From the NCBI RefSeq assembly GCF_028368995.1, contig NZ_JAQNDL010000001.1:62001-126000 (forward strand): a DNA stretch of 64,000 bases, read 5' to 3'. The position numbers and the translations under genes are program-made. This DNA comes from Nannocystis bainbridge. Lineage in GTDB: Bacteria; Myxococcota_A; Polyangia; Nannocystales; Nannocystaceae. Below are positions 27,324 to 35,835 of the stretch, in pieces. The notes beneath the pieces are model-generated. The model was given only the letters and a program-made list of their open reading frames with translations. It did not search any database and had not been told where the DNA came from. Position 1 is the first letter of the stretch. The number at the start of each line of letters is the position of its first letter.

Positions 27324-28613
27324 ATGTCCACCGGCCGCGACAAGCCCAAGCTCCGCAAGGTCGAGCGCCTCAACCTCCAGCGCGGCGACGAGGCGCTGCT
27401 CGTCCTGCGCGATCCGACCGGCCTCAGCGATCAGGTCGCGTTCCCGCAAGAAGCGTCGGTCGTGCTCGACGCGCTCGACGGTCAGCGCACCGTGCCGCAG
27501 ATCCGCCAGTCGCTGGCGATGCGCGGGATCCTCGAGATCGAGCTCGCCGAGCTCGAGGCGCTGGTGCGCGACCTCGAGGTCGCCGGCTACCTCGACGACG
27601 CCGCCTTCCGCGCCCGCTGGGAGGCCATCCATCGCGAGTTCCTGACCAACCCGACGAGGCGCCCGCGCTGGGCCGGTCTGCTCTACCCCGACGATCCGGC
27701 CGCGCTCGCCGAGCTGCTGGCCGCGACCCTACCTGACCCTTCAGCCAGGTTCACCGACACCGACGCCGCGCTCGGGGTGCTCCTGCCGCACCAGCCGCTG
27801 CCCAGCCCCGACGCACCCGCCGACGCGGCCGTGCGCGCCGCCGCCAGCCTCGCCGACGAGGTCCTGCGCGGGCTCCCGCGCGCCCGCGACATCGACCTCG
27901 TCGTCATCCTCGGCACCGACTACCACCCCGGTCTGCAGCCGTTCGTCGTCACCGACAAGCGCTACGCCACGCCGCGCGGCGAGCTGCCGTCGGACCCGGC
28001 GCTGGTGCGGGCGCTCGACCGCCGCCTGCCGTGGATCCGCCGCGAGGAGATCCGTCACCGCGAGGCGATGAGCCTCGAGCTCGCGGCGGCTGTCCTTCAG
28101 CACCTGTACGATGGGACATGTCCTCCGGTGCTGCCGGTGCTGTGCGGCCCGGGCGCGGTCGAGCTCGACGAGGGCGGGCCGGTCGAGGCGTTCCTGGCCA
28201 CCATGGAACATGTCCTCGAGGACAGGCGCGTGCTGTGGTGGGTGACCGCCGAGCTGGGGCATGAGGGCCCGGCGTTCGGCCGCCCGGCGCTGACGAAGGA
28301 TCGCGTCGCGGCGCTGATGGCCCGCGACCGGGCCGTGCTCGCCGCGCTCGCCGACGGCCGGCCCGAGCAGCTCGGCCGCTGCTGCAAGGACGTGCCCGGC
28401 CTCGATCCGCCGAGCGGCACCGCGGCGCTGCTCACCGCGGCCCGGCTGTTCCCGGTCGGCTACGGCGCCGACCTCGTCGCCTACGCGGCGGGTCGCCCGG
28501 TCGGCGCCGACGAGGGCTGGATCGGCCTCGGCGGCGCCCGCTTCACGCGACCCGTCGACGACGGCGACGACGACGACGACGACTTCAGGCCTTCGCGCCC
28601 GCGAGTCGCATGA
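27324..28613 (+). CDS. MEMO1/AmmeMemoRadiSam B-like protein with PqqD-like N-terminus
   Basis: The 429-residue protein has two parts. Residues 10-95 (LNLQRGDEALLVLRDPTG, EASVVLDALDGQRTVPQI, LVRDLEVAGYLDD) look like a PqqD-type peptide-binding domain. Residues 110-410 match the MEMO family: VVILGTDYHPG, KRYATPRGELPSD, RHREAMSLELAAAVLQHL, ALMARDRAVLAAL and the C-terminal VGYGADLVAYA. MEMO proteins have a metal-binding fold like extradiol dioxygenases and often occur with an AMMECR1 protein and a radical SAM enzyme; neither is adjacent here. The start is the ATG 2 bp after the HEAT-like gene stop. It ends in an Asp-rich tail that overlaps the convergent TetR gene by 29 bp. Confidence 0.8.
   Translation: MSTGRDKPKLRKVERLNLQRGDEALLVLRDPTGLSDQVAFPQEASVVLDALDGQRTVPQIRQSLAMRGILEIELAELEALVRDLEVAGYLDDAAFRARWEAIHREFLTNPTRRPRWAGLLYPDDPAALAELLAATLPDPSARFTDTDAALGVLLPHQPLPSPDAPADAAVRAAASLADEVLRGLPRARDIDLVVILGTDYHPGLQPFVVTDKRYATPRGELPSDPALVRALDRRLPWIRREEIRHREAMSLELAAAVLQHLYDGTCPPVLPVLCGPGAVELDEGGPVEAFLATMEHVLEDRRVLWWVTAELGHEGPAFGRPALTKDRVAALMARDRAVLAALADGRPEQLGRCCKDVPGLDPPSGTAALLTAARLFPVGYGADLVAYAAGRPVGADEGWIGLGGARFTRPVDDGDDDDDDFRPSRPRVA
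28089..28226. repeat. Palindromic units inside the MEMO-like gene
   Basis: Unit starts are at 28089, 28103 and 28117 (14 bp apart) and again at 28209. They encode parts of VLQHLYDGTCPPV and MEHVLEDRRV, within or close to the folded domain. Confidence 0.75.
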
Positions 28614-29178
28614 CCTGCTCGACGGCCTGCTCGACCGTCAGCGGGATCCGTCCCTGCGGGTCGACCGAGGCCTGGGCCGCGAGCCCGTAGATCACGGCGA
28701 TGATGCCGCGGGCGACCACCTGCGGATCGCCGCTCAGCACGCCCTGCTCGCCGCCGCGGCGGACGATCTCGGCGTAGCAGCTCCGCATCTCGGCGAAGGT
28801 CCGCTCGAGCTTCTCGCGGTACTCCTGGATCTGGCCCGACATCGTCACCAGCAGGTTGCACAGCTTGGCCTCGTCGCCGTGGTCCACGAACAGGCGCAGA
28901 TGGTTCGCGGCCACCTGCGCGAGCGCCCGGTCCGCCGGCAGATCCGGCGGCACGTCCGCCGCCCAGCGCTCTTGCAAGGCCAGCAGCTGCGCGTCGAGGA
29001 TGTCGTGGAACAGCGACTCCTTGGCCTTGTAATGAAAGTACACGCCGCCTTTGCTGAGGCCGGCGTCGCGGGCGATGTCCAGGAGCCGCGTCGAGGAGTA
29101 GCCGCGGCGCACGAAGCACCGCGTCGCCGCAGCCCGGATCTGCTGCTTGCGCTGGTCGTCGATCTTCTGGCGTGTCAT
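28585..29178 (-). CDS. TetR-family transcriptional repressor
   Basis: The 197-residue protein has the TetR DNA-binding domain at residues 8-55 (QQIRAAATRCFVRRGYSSTRLLDIARDAGLSKGGVYFHYKAKESLF) as continuous helix-turn-helix. The C-terminal ligand domain resembles the AcrR/QacR class but gives no ligand clue. I chose the ATG at MTRQKIDD, where the family begins. The promoter upstream holds an inverted repeat AGACC-N6-GGTCT between -35 and -10, a likely autoregulatory operator. Its 3-prime end overlaps the MEMO-like gene. The next gene on the other side is a divergent lipoprotein, a possible target. Confidence 0.92.
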   Translation of the reverse strand: MTRQKIDDQRKQQIRAAATRCFVRRGYSSTRLLDIARDAGLSKGGVYFHYKAKESLFHDILDAQLLALQERWAADVPPDLPADRALAQVAANHLRLFVDHGDEAKLCNLLVTMSGQIQEYREKLERTFAEMRSCYAEIVRRGGEQGVLSGDPQVVARGIIAVIYGLAAQASVDPQGRIPLTVEQAVEQVMRLAGAKA

Positions 29179-29227
29179 CGCTGCTTCCCACCCTCCCGGC
29201 GCCGCGGCGGCGCCCCCTGCACTCCAC

Positions 29228-29256
29228 GCTAACGGAGACCCCCCTCGGTCTGTAAA
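29228..29256 (-). promoter_or_regulatory. TetR-gene promoter with operator-like inverted repeat
   Basis: On the minus strand a -35 TTTACA and a weak -10 GTTAGC are 17 bp apart. Between them, plus-strand 29236-29251, lies AGACC-N6-GGTCT, a perfect 5-bp inverted repeat placed where a repressor would block RNA polymerase. The rest of the 325-bp gap to the lipoprotein start shows no gene. Confidence 0.5.
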
Positions 29257-29503
29257 GCCGCCTCGCAGCCTCAACAACGACGGGTGATATCGGCCCTCCT
29301 GCCGTGGAAGGCCGCGTAGACCGGGCCAGGCCGGCGGATCGGGCCGTCTCGGTTTTTCGGGCGGTATCGGCCCCGAAACGCGTCGATCTCCGTCCTCGTG
29401 AGCTCGCTGCTGGAGGGCGATGCCGCCCGGCGCGACGCTACCCCTTGGCCGGACCCCCTCCTGAATAAGACACTAAGTCGCGCGTCCTGGACGCCGAGGT
29501 TTT

Positions 29504-30040
29504 ATGCGCAAGCTGCTTCCGGTCCTCATGACCCTCGCCTTCACCCTGCCCGCCTGCTCCTTCTCGTATTCGTCGTCGCGCGGCAAGCAGGGCACCCAGA
29601 ACGAGAACCCGAAGGGCAAGGGCAAGGGCAAGCCGGCGCGCCAGGCCGCGGTCGATTCGTCGAGCACACCTGCTCCGAGCCCCGCCGCCGAGCCTGCCCC
29701 CGCGGCCGACCCCACGCCCGCCGCCGAAGAGACCCCCGTCGCTGAAGAGACCCCGTCGCGCGCCGGCACGCCGACCGTCGCCACCTCGGCCCGCCTCGCC
29801 GCTCCCGGCACCACGCCGACCGAGCCGCGCTCCGCCTCGCTCGTGACCCCGCGCGACGGCGCGGCGCCCAAGCCCGGCGTCGGCACCATCAGCGCCGGCG
29901 ACAGCAAGCCCCGGACCGGCCCCGGCACCATCGCCGGCGCCAGCAAGCCCGCGCCGAAGGCCGCCCCCGTCAGCCTGACCGCCGCGCCGAAGACCACCGA
30001 GCCGCCGAAGAGCGACACCCGGCTGGCCGCGCCGCAGTGA
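29504..30040 (+). CDS. Low-complexity lipoprotein
   Basis: The 178-residue protein has a clear lipoprotein signal, MRKLLPVLMTLAFTLPAC, with lipobox TLPAC. The rest is low complexity: a basic stretch with GKGKGKPARQ, then Pro/Ala/Thr-rich repeats (PAAEPAPAADPTPAAEETP) and a Lys/Pro/Thr-rich C-terminus. No fold is predicted, so it may be a wall-spanning spacer. A likely promoter was not identified with confidence. The gene ends before a pair of strong terminator-like hairpins shared with the convergent HU-type gene. Confidence 0.75.
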   Translation: MRKLLPVLMTLAFTLPACSFSYSSSRGKQGTQNENPKGKGKGKPARQAAVDSSSTPAPSPAAEPAPAADPTPAAEETPVAEETPSRAGTPTVATSARLAAPGTTPTEPRSASLVTPRDGAAPKPGVGTISAGDSKPRTGPGTIAGASKPAPKAAPVSLTAAPKTTEPPKSDTRLAAPQ

Positions 30041-30058
30041 GCTCCCGGCCGTGACAAG

Positions 30059-30087
30059 AGGGCCATGACCGTGAGGTCATGGCCCTT
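30059..30087. terminator. Strong bidirectional hairpin after the lipoprotein gene
   Basis: AGGGCCATGACC pairs perfectly over 12 bp with GGTCATGGCCCT around a GTGA (GNRA-type) loop, 18 bp after the lipoprotein stop. It is followed by CTTCGTT on the plus strand. Confidence 0.8.
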
Positions 30088-30091
30088 CGTT

Positions 30092-30166
30092 CATGTCCGT
30101 TCAGACAGGCTCAAAGGGCCATGACCGCGAGGCCATGGCCCTTTCTACATGTCCATTCGGACAGGG
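30092..30166. repeat. Two palindromic units flanking the second terminator
   Basis: CATGTCC-GTTC-AGACAG starts at 30092 and CATGTCC-ATTC-GGACAG at 30148. They alternate with the two terminator hairpins in the convergent gap. Confidence 0.8.
30113..30144. terminator. Second bidirectional hairpin, for the HU-type gene
   Basis: AAAGGGCCATG pairs over 11 bp with CATGGCCCTTT, with an inner CC/GG pair closing a GCGA tetraloop. The arm ending CCCTTTCT on the plus strand, or AAAG reversed to CTTT on the minus strand, lets it work both ways. It repeats the sequence of the first hairpin. Confidence 0.8.
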
Positions 30167-30171
30167 CCGAC

Positions 30172-30822
30172 TCAGGAGCGCGAGCCGGTGCGCACGTGGG
30201 CGCGGCGCCCGGGCACGTCGGCGCGCTGCATCGGCGCGGGCGGCAGCTCGAGCCGCGGGTCGACCGGCCCCTGGCGGCGCAGCACCGAGAGCGAGACCTC
30301 GTCGAACTCGTCGTCCGCGTCCTCCACCTCGAGGTCCTCGCGCGCGGTGAAGCGGCGGCGGAGGATCGGCGCCTCGTCGGTCTCCTCGACCTCGTCGGCC
30401 AGCTCGTCCTCGTCGACCTCGTCGAGCTCGGTCGGATCGACGCTCGGCGGCTGCAGCTCGAGCTGCGCCGGGCTGGCGCGCCGCTTGCGAGCCGCGGGCG
30501 CCGACTTGCCGGTCGGCGTGTTGAGGCTGGCGCGCAGCTCGACGCCGGGGCGGAAGTCGATCGTGAACGCCGCGTCGATCGTCATCGGCTCGAGCGTCCG
30601 CGGGTTGACGCCCTTGCGAGCCGAGCGCTTCTTCTTGGTGAAGGTGCCGAAGCCCGGGAACGTGAAGCGCGGGCTCTGAGCCCGCGTGACCCTCGCCTTG
30701 ACGAAGTAGGCGGACAGCTCCCCGAACGCGATCTCGAGGATCTGTTGCACGCACTTCTTCGTGATATCGGGCGGCAGCTCCCGATTGCGTGCGATTTTTT
30801 CGATGAGTTCAGCCTTCGTCAT
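30172..30822 (-). CDS. HU/IHF-type DNA-binding protein with acidic tail
   Basis: Residues 1-95 of this 216-residue protein match the HU/IHF fold: MTKAELIEKIA, then SPRFTFPGFGTFTKKKRSARKGVNPRT, containing the beta-arm signature, and MTIDAAFTIDFRPGVELR. HU proteins bend DNA and shape the nucleoid. Unlike HU (about 90 residues), it has a further 115-residue tail: a basic patch (ARKRRA), then an acidic stretch (DEVDEDELADEVEETDE) and a Pro/Arg-rich end. Acidic tails may tune DNA binding. The start sits in a large inverted repeat that also covers the promoter, suggesting autoregulation. Confidence 0.9.
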   Translation of the reverse strand: MTKAELIEKIARNRELPPDITKKCVQQILEIAFGELSAYFVKARVTRAQSPRFTFPGFGTFTKKKRSARKGVNPRTLEPMTIDAAFTIDFRPGVELRASLNTPTGKSAPAARKRRASPAQLELQPPSVDPTELDEVDEDELADEVEETDEAPILRRRFTAREDLEVEDADDEFDEVSLSVLRRQGPVDPRLELPPAPMQRADVPGRRAHVRTGSRS

Positions 30823-30871
30823 CGCGTCGCCACAGAACGGTGACTGTAGAAGTGGCGACGCGACACGTCAA
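30822..30871 (-). promoter_or_regulatory. HU-type gene promoter inside a 12-bp inverted repeat
   Basis: On the minus strand a -35 TTGACG and a -10 TACAGT are 17 bp apart, one of the best sigma-70 matches in the window. TCGCGTCGCCAC at 30822-30833 and its exact complement GTGGCGACGCGA at 30852-30863 flank the -10 region. The outer arm lies between -35 and -10 and the inner arm reaches the A of the start codon, as expected for an operator. Confidence 0.7.
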
Positions 30872-31024
30872 CTGTACTGCCGAACAGCATCAGCTGCTGA
30901 CAGGGAGGCGCGCGCCGAAAATTGGACGCTGGAAATTTCCGCCGCGCCGCGCGACGCACTTCTTCACAGCGCTTCGCACGTAAAATTCCGTCGATCATCC
31001 GGGCATTGCATGTGCATGAGGCGA

Positions 31025-32518
31025 TCAACTTCGCAGCACGCGCAGCGCTCGCTCGAGGTCCGACATCACCGTGTCGTCGGCCGGGTTTCGTTGACCCGGC
31101 GGGAGTTCACCCTCGCGGCGGATCACGTACGATGGATGATACGTGACGTGAAGTGGGATCTGCAGGCCCGCACCGGCGTCGTCGTAGGTAAAACGACGGT
31201 TGCGCATCTGTGCCAACTTCAGATCCTGATCGGCGCCGAGCAGCAACATCCCCGCATACCTGCCGAGCGCCACGATGACGTCGGGGCGGATCGCCCGCAC
31301 CTGGGCGCGCAGGAACGGCGAACACCGCTCGATCTCCTCAGCGGCCGGCTCGCGGTTGCCAGGCGGCCGGCACTTGAGCACGTTGGCGATGTAGACCTGC
31401 TCGCGCTTCATGCCGAGGCGCTCGATCCACTGGGTGAGCCGCCGGCCCGCCGCGCCGACGAACGGCTCGCCGCGCCGATCCTCGTCCGCGCCGGGCGCCT
31501 CGCCGACGAACATCACGCGGGCGTTGGGGTCGCCGACCCCGAATACGATGTTCGTGCGGGTCTTGGCGAGCTTGCAGCGGGTGCAGTCACCGACGTTGCG
31601 GGTCCGCAGATACTCGAGCTTCTGCGCCGGCGTCCACGCCTGAGCCTGCGCGCGCAGCCCCGCGTCGGCCGCTCGCGGCGGACCCTCGCTCTCGGCCGCG
31701 CGCGGCGGCCCTGAGGGATCCGCCAGCGGCAGACTCGCGCTGCGCGGTCGCGCCGGCGGCTCCGAAGGCGCACGCGAAGACGGCGCGCTCGCGGGCCGCT
31801 GCGGCTCGCCTGATCGATCCGCGAACGGTGGGCTCGCGGGCCGCTGCGGTTCGCGCGAACGATCCGCGAACGGCGGGCTCGCGGGCCGCTGCGGCTCGCG
31901 CGATCGATCCGCGGGCGGAGGGCTCGCGGGCCGCTGTGGCTCGCGCGATCGATCCGCGGGCGGAGGGCTCGCGGGCCGCTGCGCCGGCGGCGGTGCCGAT
32001 CGAGGCGGTGTCACCTCGTCCTCCCAGTCGTTCGGCGGCGGCTCGTCGTCCGACGAGTGCGACTCGCGGCCTGCGACGAGGAACGTCTCGTCTCGCATCG
32101 GCGCGCGACCGGGCGATCCGGTCTCTCGCGCCGGCGATGGCGACGCGCGACCGGGCGCGGCCGCAAGCGGCGGGCTCTCTCGCGTCGGTGCGCGGCCGGG
32201 GTTTGCGAAGCCCTCTCGGCTCGGTGCGCTGGCGGCTCCTGCATCGCGCTGCGGCGGACTCGACGGCTCGTGAGATCCGCGCGGTGCGGATCCGGCCTGG
32301 CCTTCGGGCCATGTCGGTGCGCCCGCGCTCGCGGATCGATCCTCGGTCACCTGTCCGGACGGCCAGGTAGGATCCGCGCGCGGACCCGGCTCGGGCGTGC
32401 GGCGTGGAGACGCCGCGGCCGACACGTACGCCAAGCCCCGGAACTCCCGGAGGTGGCGCAGGTGCGCGGCGAACTGGACCGCCAGTCTTCGCCTCGCGTC
32501 GTGTCGATCGCCCTCCAC
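31025..32518 (-). CDS. Type 4 uracil-DNA glycosylase with long repetitive N-terminus
   Basis: Residues 290-497 form a family 4 uracil-DNA glycosylase, which removes uracil from DNA. Seen are the iron-sulfur ligands in CTRCKL, NVLKC and IERC, the motif [17 protein letters not shown] and the HPSYVIRR motif. The N-terminal 290 residues are unusual: Pro/Arg/Ser-rich, with five copies of a 15-residue repeat around [15 protein letters not shown], and translated palindromic units ([12 protein letters not shown]). The enzyme is normally about 200 residues, so this is an added disordered region. The GTG start lies 13 bp after coaBC, so it is the last gene of the long operon. Confidence 0.9.
   Translation of the reverse strand: MEGDRHDARRRLAVQFAAHLRHLREFRGLAYVSAAASPRRTPEPGPRADPTWPSGQVTEDRSASAGAPTWPEGQAGSAPRGSHEPSSPPQRDAGAASAPSREGFANPGRAPTRESPPLAAAPGRASPSPARETGSPGRAPMRDETFLVAGRESHSSDDEPPPNDWEDEVTPPRSAPPPAQRPASPPPADRSREPQRPASPPPADRSREPQRPASPPFADRSREPQRPASPPFADRSGEPQRPASAPSSRAPSEPPARPRSASLPLADPSGPPRAAESEGPPRAADAGLRAQAQAWTPAQKLEYLRTRNVGDCTRCKLAKTRTNIVFGVGDPNARVMFVGEAPGADEDRRGEPFVGAAGRRLTQWIERLGMKREQVYIANVLKCRPPGNREPAAEEIERCSPFLRAQVRAIRPDVIVALGRYAGMLLLGADQDLKLAQMRNRRFTYDDAGAGLQIPLHVTYHPSYVIRREGELPPGQRNPADDTVMSDLERALRVLRS
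31786..31985. repeat. Five tandem 45-bp repeats in the glycosylase gene
   Basis: The marker GCGGGCCGCT occurs at 31791, 31836, 31881, 31926 and 31971, exactly 45 bp apart. The repeats encode a 15-residue Pro/Ala/Arg motif, differing by substitutions such as PADRS or FADRS. Confidence 0.9.
32296..32370. repeat. Palindromic units in the glycosylase N-terminal region
   Basis: CCTGGCC-TTCG-GGCCATG starts at 32296 and CCTGTCC-GGAC-GGCCAGG at 32350. Both are in frame in the disordered part of the protein. Confidence 0.7.
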
Positions 32519-32531
32519 GAGATCCTCCGCT

Positions 32532-33821
32532 TCACGCCGCCGCGAGCGCGTCCAGCAACCACGTAGCCAGCGCCGCCTTGGCGATCGGCGGGCCCGAGGC
32601 GTTCACGGCGATCGCGTCGACGTCGCGAGTCAGCAGCAGCCCCGCATTGGTCGCCGAAGCGAAGCCGACCCCTGGCGCACCGACACGGTTGACGAAGATC
32701 GCGTCGGCGCCCTTGGCCCGCAGCTTGGCCTCGCCGAGGCGGATCAGCTCCTGCTGCAACCTGTCCTCGGGGCCATCTTCGACAGTCTGCGCGGCGAACC
32801 CGAGGAAGCGCGAGCGCGGGGTCCCGGCTGGCGCGCCGCGGCCGAAGCGAGCCGTGAGCGCGGCGAGGATGTCGCGCGCGGCTCGCCAGCCGAACGTCGG
32901 CAACCTCGCCAGCAGCTCGGCCTTCTCGAGCTTGCGCGCGGCCCCGCCGTCGATCTCGAGGTCCTGCACCGCCGCCACCATCGCCACCCAGTCATAGGGC
33001 CCCTGGGACAGCTCGCCTTCCAGCGCCGCGAACATCTGCTCCGCGGTCTCGACATCGACGCGGCGCACGCCCGGCGGCGTCGCCAGCTCGACCGGCCCTG
33101 CCACCAGCGTCACCTCGGCGCCGGCGCTGCGGGCCGCCTCGGCCAGCGCGAACCCCATCGCCCCGGTCGAAGCGTTGGTGACGAAGCGGACCGGATCGAT
33201 GTACGTGCGCGTCGGGCCGGCCGAGACCAGCACGCGCTTCCCCGTCCACGGCCCGCGCGCGGGCGGGCGCAACCTGGCCAGCGCGGCGGCGACGATCAGC
33301 GGCGGATCGATCATGCGGCCCTCGCCGATCCACCCGCACGCCAGCTGCCCGCGATCGGGCCCGACGAACTCGGCCCCGCGGGTGCGCAGCGTCGCCAGAT
33401 TTGCCTGCGTCGCCGGGTGCCGCCACATGTTGGTGTTCATCGCCGGCGCCCACAGCACCGGCGCGCGCGTGGCCAGCAGCACCGTCGCAGCGAGATCGTC
33501 GGCCATGCCCGCGGTCGCGCGCGCCAGCAGGTCGGCGGTCGCCGGCGCGACGACCACGAGGTCGGGCCAGTCGGCGAGCTCGATGTGACCGACGTGGCCC
33601 TCTTCTTCCGGGTCGAGCAGCCGCTTGCGCACCGGCCGGGTCGACACCGTCGCCAGCGACAGCTCGCTGACGAACGCCGCGGCCGCCGGCGTCATCACCA
33701 CCTGGACCTCGCAGCCGGCCGCCACGAACGCCCGCACCAGCTCCGGCGTCTTGTAGGCCGCGATCCCGCCGCTGACGATCAGCAGCACGCGACGGCCGCG
33801 CGGACGTGTCCCTGAGGACAT
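32532..33821 (-). CDS. coaBC: Bifunctional CoaBC (phosphopantothenoylcysteine synthetase/decarboxylase)
   Basis: The 429-residue enzyme makes 4-phosphopantetheine from 4-phosphopantothenate and cysteine on the way to CoA. The N-terminal flavin-dependent decarboxylase shows VLLIVSGGIAAYK, the catalytic His region GHVGHIELA, APAMNTNMW and the Cys motif GQLACGWIGEGRM. The C-terminal ligase shows VLVSAGPTRTYIDPVRFVTNASTGAMGFALAEAA. I chose the ATG that gives MSSGTRPRG; it lies inside a palindromic array. A TTG 8 codons upstream would overlap ribBX by 8 bp. It shares an operon with ribBX upstream and the glycosylase downstream. Confidence 0.95.
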   Translation of the reverse strand: MSSGTRPRGRRVLLIVSGGIAAYKTPELVRAFVAAGCEVQVVMTPAAAAFVSELSLATVSTRPVRKRLLDPEEEGHVGHIELADWPDLVVVAPATADLLARATAGMADDLAATVLLATRAPVLWAPAMNTNMWRHPATQANLATLRTRGAEFVGPDRGQLACGWIGEGRMIDPPLIVAAALARLRPPARGPWTGKRVLVSAGPTRTYIDPVRFVTNASTGAMGFALAEAARSAGAEVTLVAGPVELATPPGVRRVDVETAEQMFAALEGELSQGPYDWVAMVAAVQDLEIDGGAARKLEKAELLARLPTFGWRAARDILAALTARFGRGAPAGTPRSRFLGFAAQTVEDGPEDRLQQELIRLGEAKLRAKGADAIFVNRVGAPGVGFASATNAGLLLTRDVDAIAVNASGPPIAKAALATWLLDALAAA

Positions 33822-33837
33822 GTCCGTCGAGCCAGCC

Positions 33838-33839
<2 letters not shown>
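33803..33839. repeat. Array containing the coaBC start codon
   Basis: Unit starts at 33805, 33819 and 33833. The CAT of the middle palindrome GGACATGTCC is the complement of the coaBC ATG, so the repeat supplies the probable start codon and nearly touches the ribBX stop. Confidence 0.88.
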
Positions 33840-34998
<1,159 letters not shown>

Positions 34999-35005
34999 GA
35001 TGGTG

Positions 35006-35740
35006 CTACTGGTTGTCTTTGGAGACAGGTACGTCGGGACATGTCGCATCGGACCTGTCCCCAGAGTCAGTGTAGTCGTCGGCGCCGAGGTAGCCGGCGC
35101 GGGCCAGCGCCTCGCGCGTGACCGCCGGCGCGGCCGCGCGGGCCGGCTCGCCGCCGGCGCCGAGCAGGCGGGCGACGTAGCGGGCCAGCAGGTCGACCTC
35201 GAGGTTGACCGCGTCGCCGACCTGCCGCTCGCCGAGGGTGGTCTCTTTGAGCGTGTGCGGGATCAGCCCGACGGCGAACCCGCGGGCGTCGACCGCGTTG
35301 ACGGTGAGGCTGACGCCGTCGACGCACGCGCTGCCCTTGACGGCGACGTAGCGCGCCAGTTCGTCCGGGACGTCGAACCAAACCTCGAGAGCGTCGCCGC
35401 GGACGGTCCGGCTGCGCACGCGCGCGAGGCCATCGACGTGGCCCGACACGAGGTGCCCGCCGAGCGCGTCGCCGAGGCGCAGCGCCGGCTCGATGTGCAC
35501 CCGGGTGCCCGGCCGCAGGTCGCCGAGGGTCGTCACCGCGAGGGTCTCGAACGCCGCCTCGACCGTGAAGTCGCGCGCGGTGGCGGCGGTGACGGTGAGG
35601 CAAACGCCGGAGATCGCGACGCTGGCGCCGAGGCTGCGATCGCTCTCGGACAGCGGATAGGCGATCACGAAGGTGCGTCGCTGCGCGCCGGGGATCACGC
35701 GCTCGACCGTGCCGACGCCGCGCACGAGGCCGGTGAACAT
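35006..35740 (-). CDS. ribE: Riboflavin synthase, alpha subunit
   Basis: The 244-residue enzyme joins two molecules of 6,7-dimethyl-8-ribityllumazine to form riboflavin. Two similar lumazine-binding halves are seen: MFTGLVRGVGTVERV with ISGVCLTVT, and GGHLVSGHVDGLARV with VDGVSLTVNAV and PHTLKETTLGER. It exceeds the usual 200-215 residues by a C-terminal tail, DYTDSGDRSDATCPDVPVSKDNQ in two pieces, most of which is a translated palindromic array. The core is intact. It follows ribD by 95 bp and precedes ribBX. Confidence 0.95.
   Translation of the reverse strand: MFTGLVRGVGTVERVIPGAQRRTFVIAYPLSESDRSLGASVAISGVCLTVTAATARDFTVEAAFETLAVTTLGDLRPGTRVHIEPALRLGDALGGHLVSGHVDGLARVRSRTVRGDALEVWFDVPDELARYVAVKGSACVDGVSLTVNAVDARGFAVGLIPHTLKETTLGERQVGDAVNLEVDLLARYVARLLGAGGEPARAAAPAVTREALARAGYLGADDYTDSGDRSDATCPDVPVSKDNQ
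35023..35070. repeat. 14-bp array encoding the RibE tail
   Basis: Unit starts at 35026, 35040, 35054 and 35068. The last full unit, CCTGTCC-CCAG-AGTCAG, is identical to the one in the nrdR tail. Confidence 0.9.
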
Positions 35741-35835
35741 GCGGGGGTTATGGCACAGATCACCGGCCGGTGCGACGGCCCGCGGCGCCCGCCGCAGGCA
35801 TCAGCACGCGCGTCTCGTGAGGTCCGCCGCGGGCG

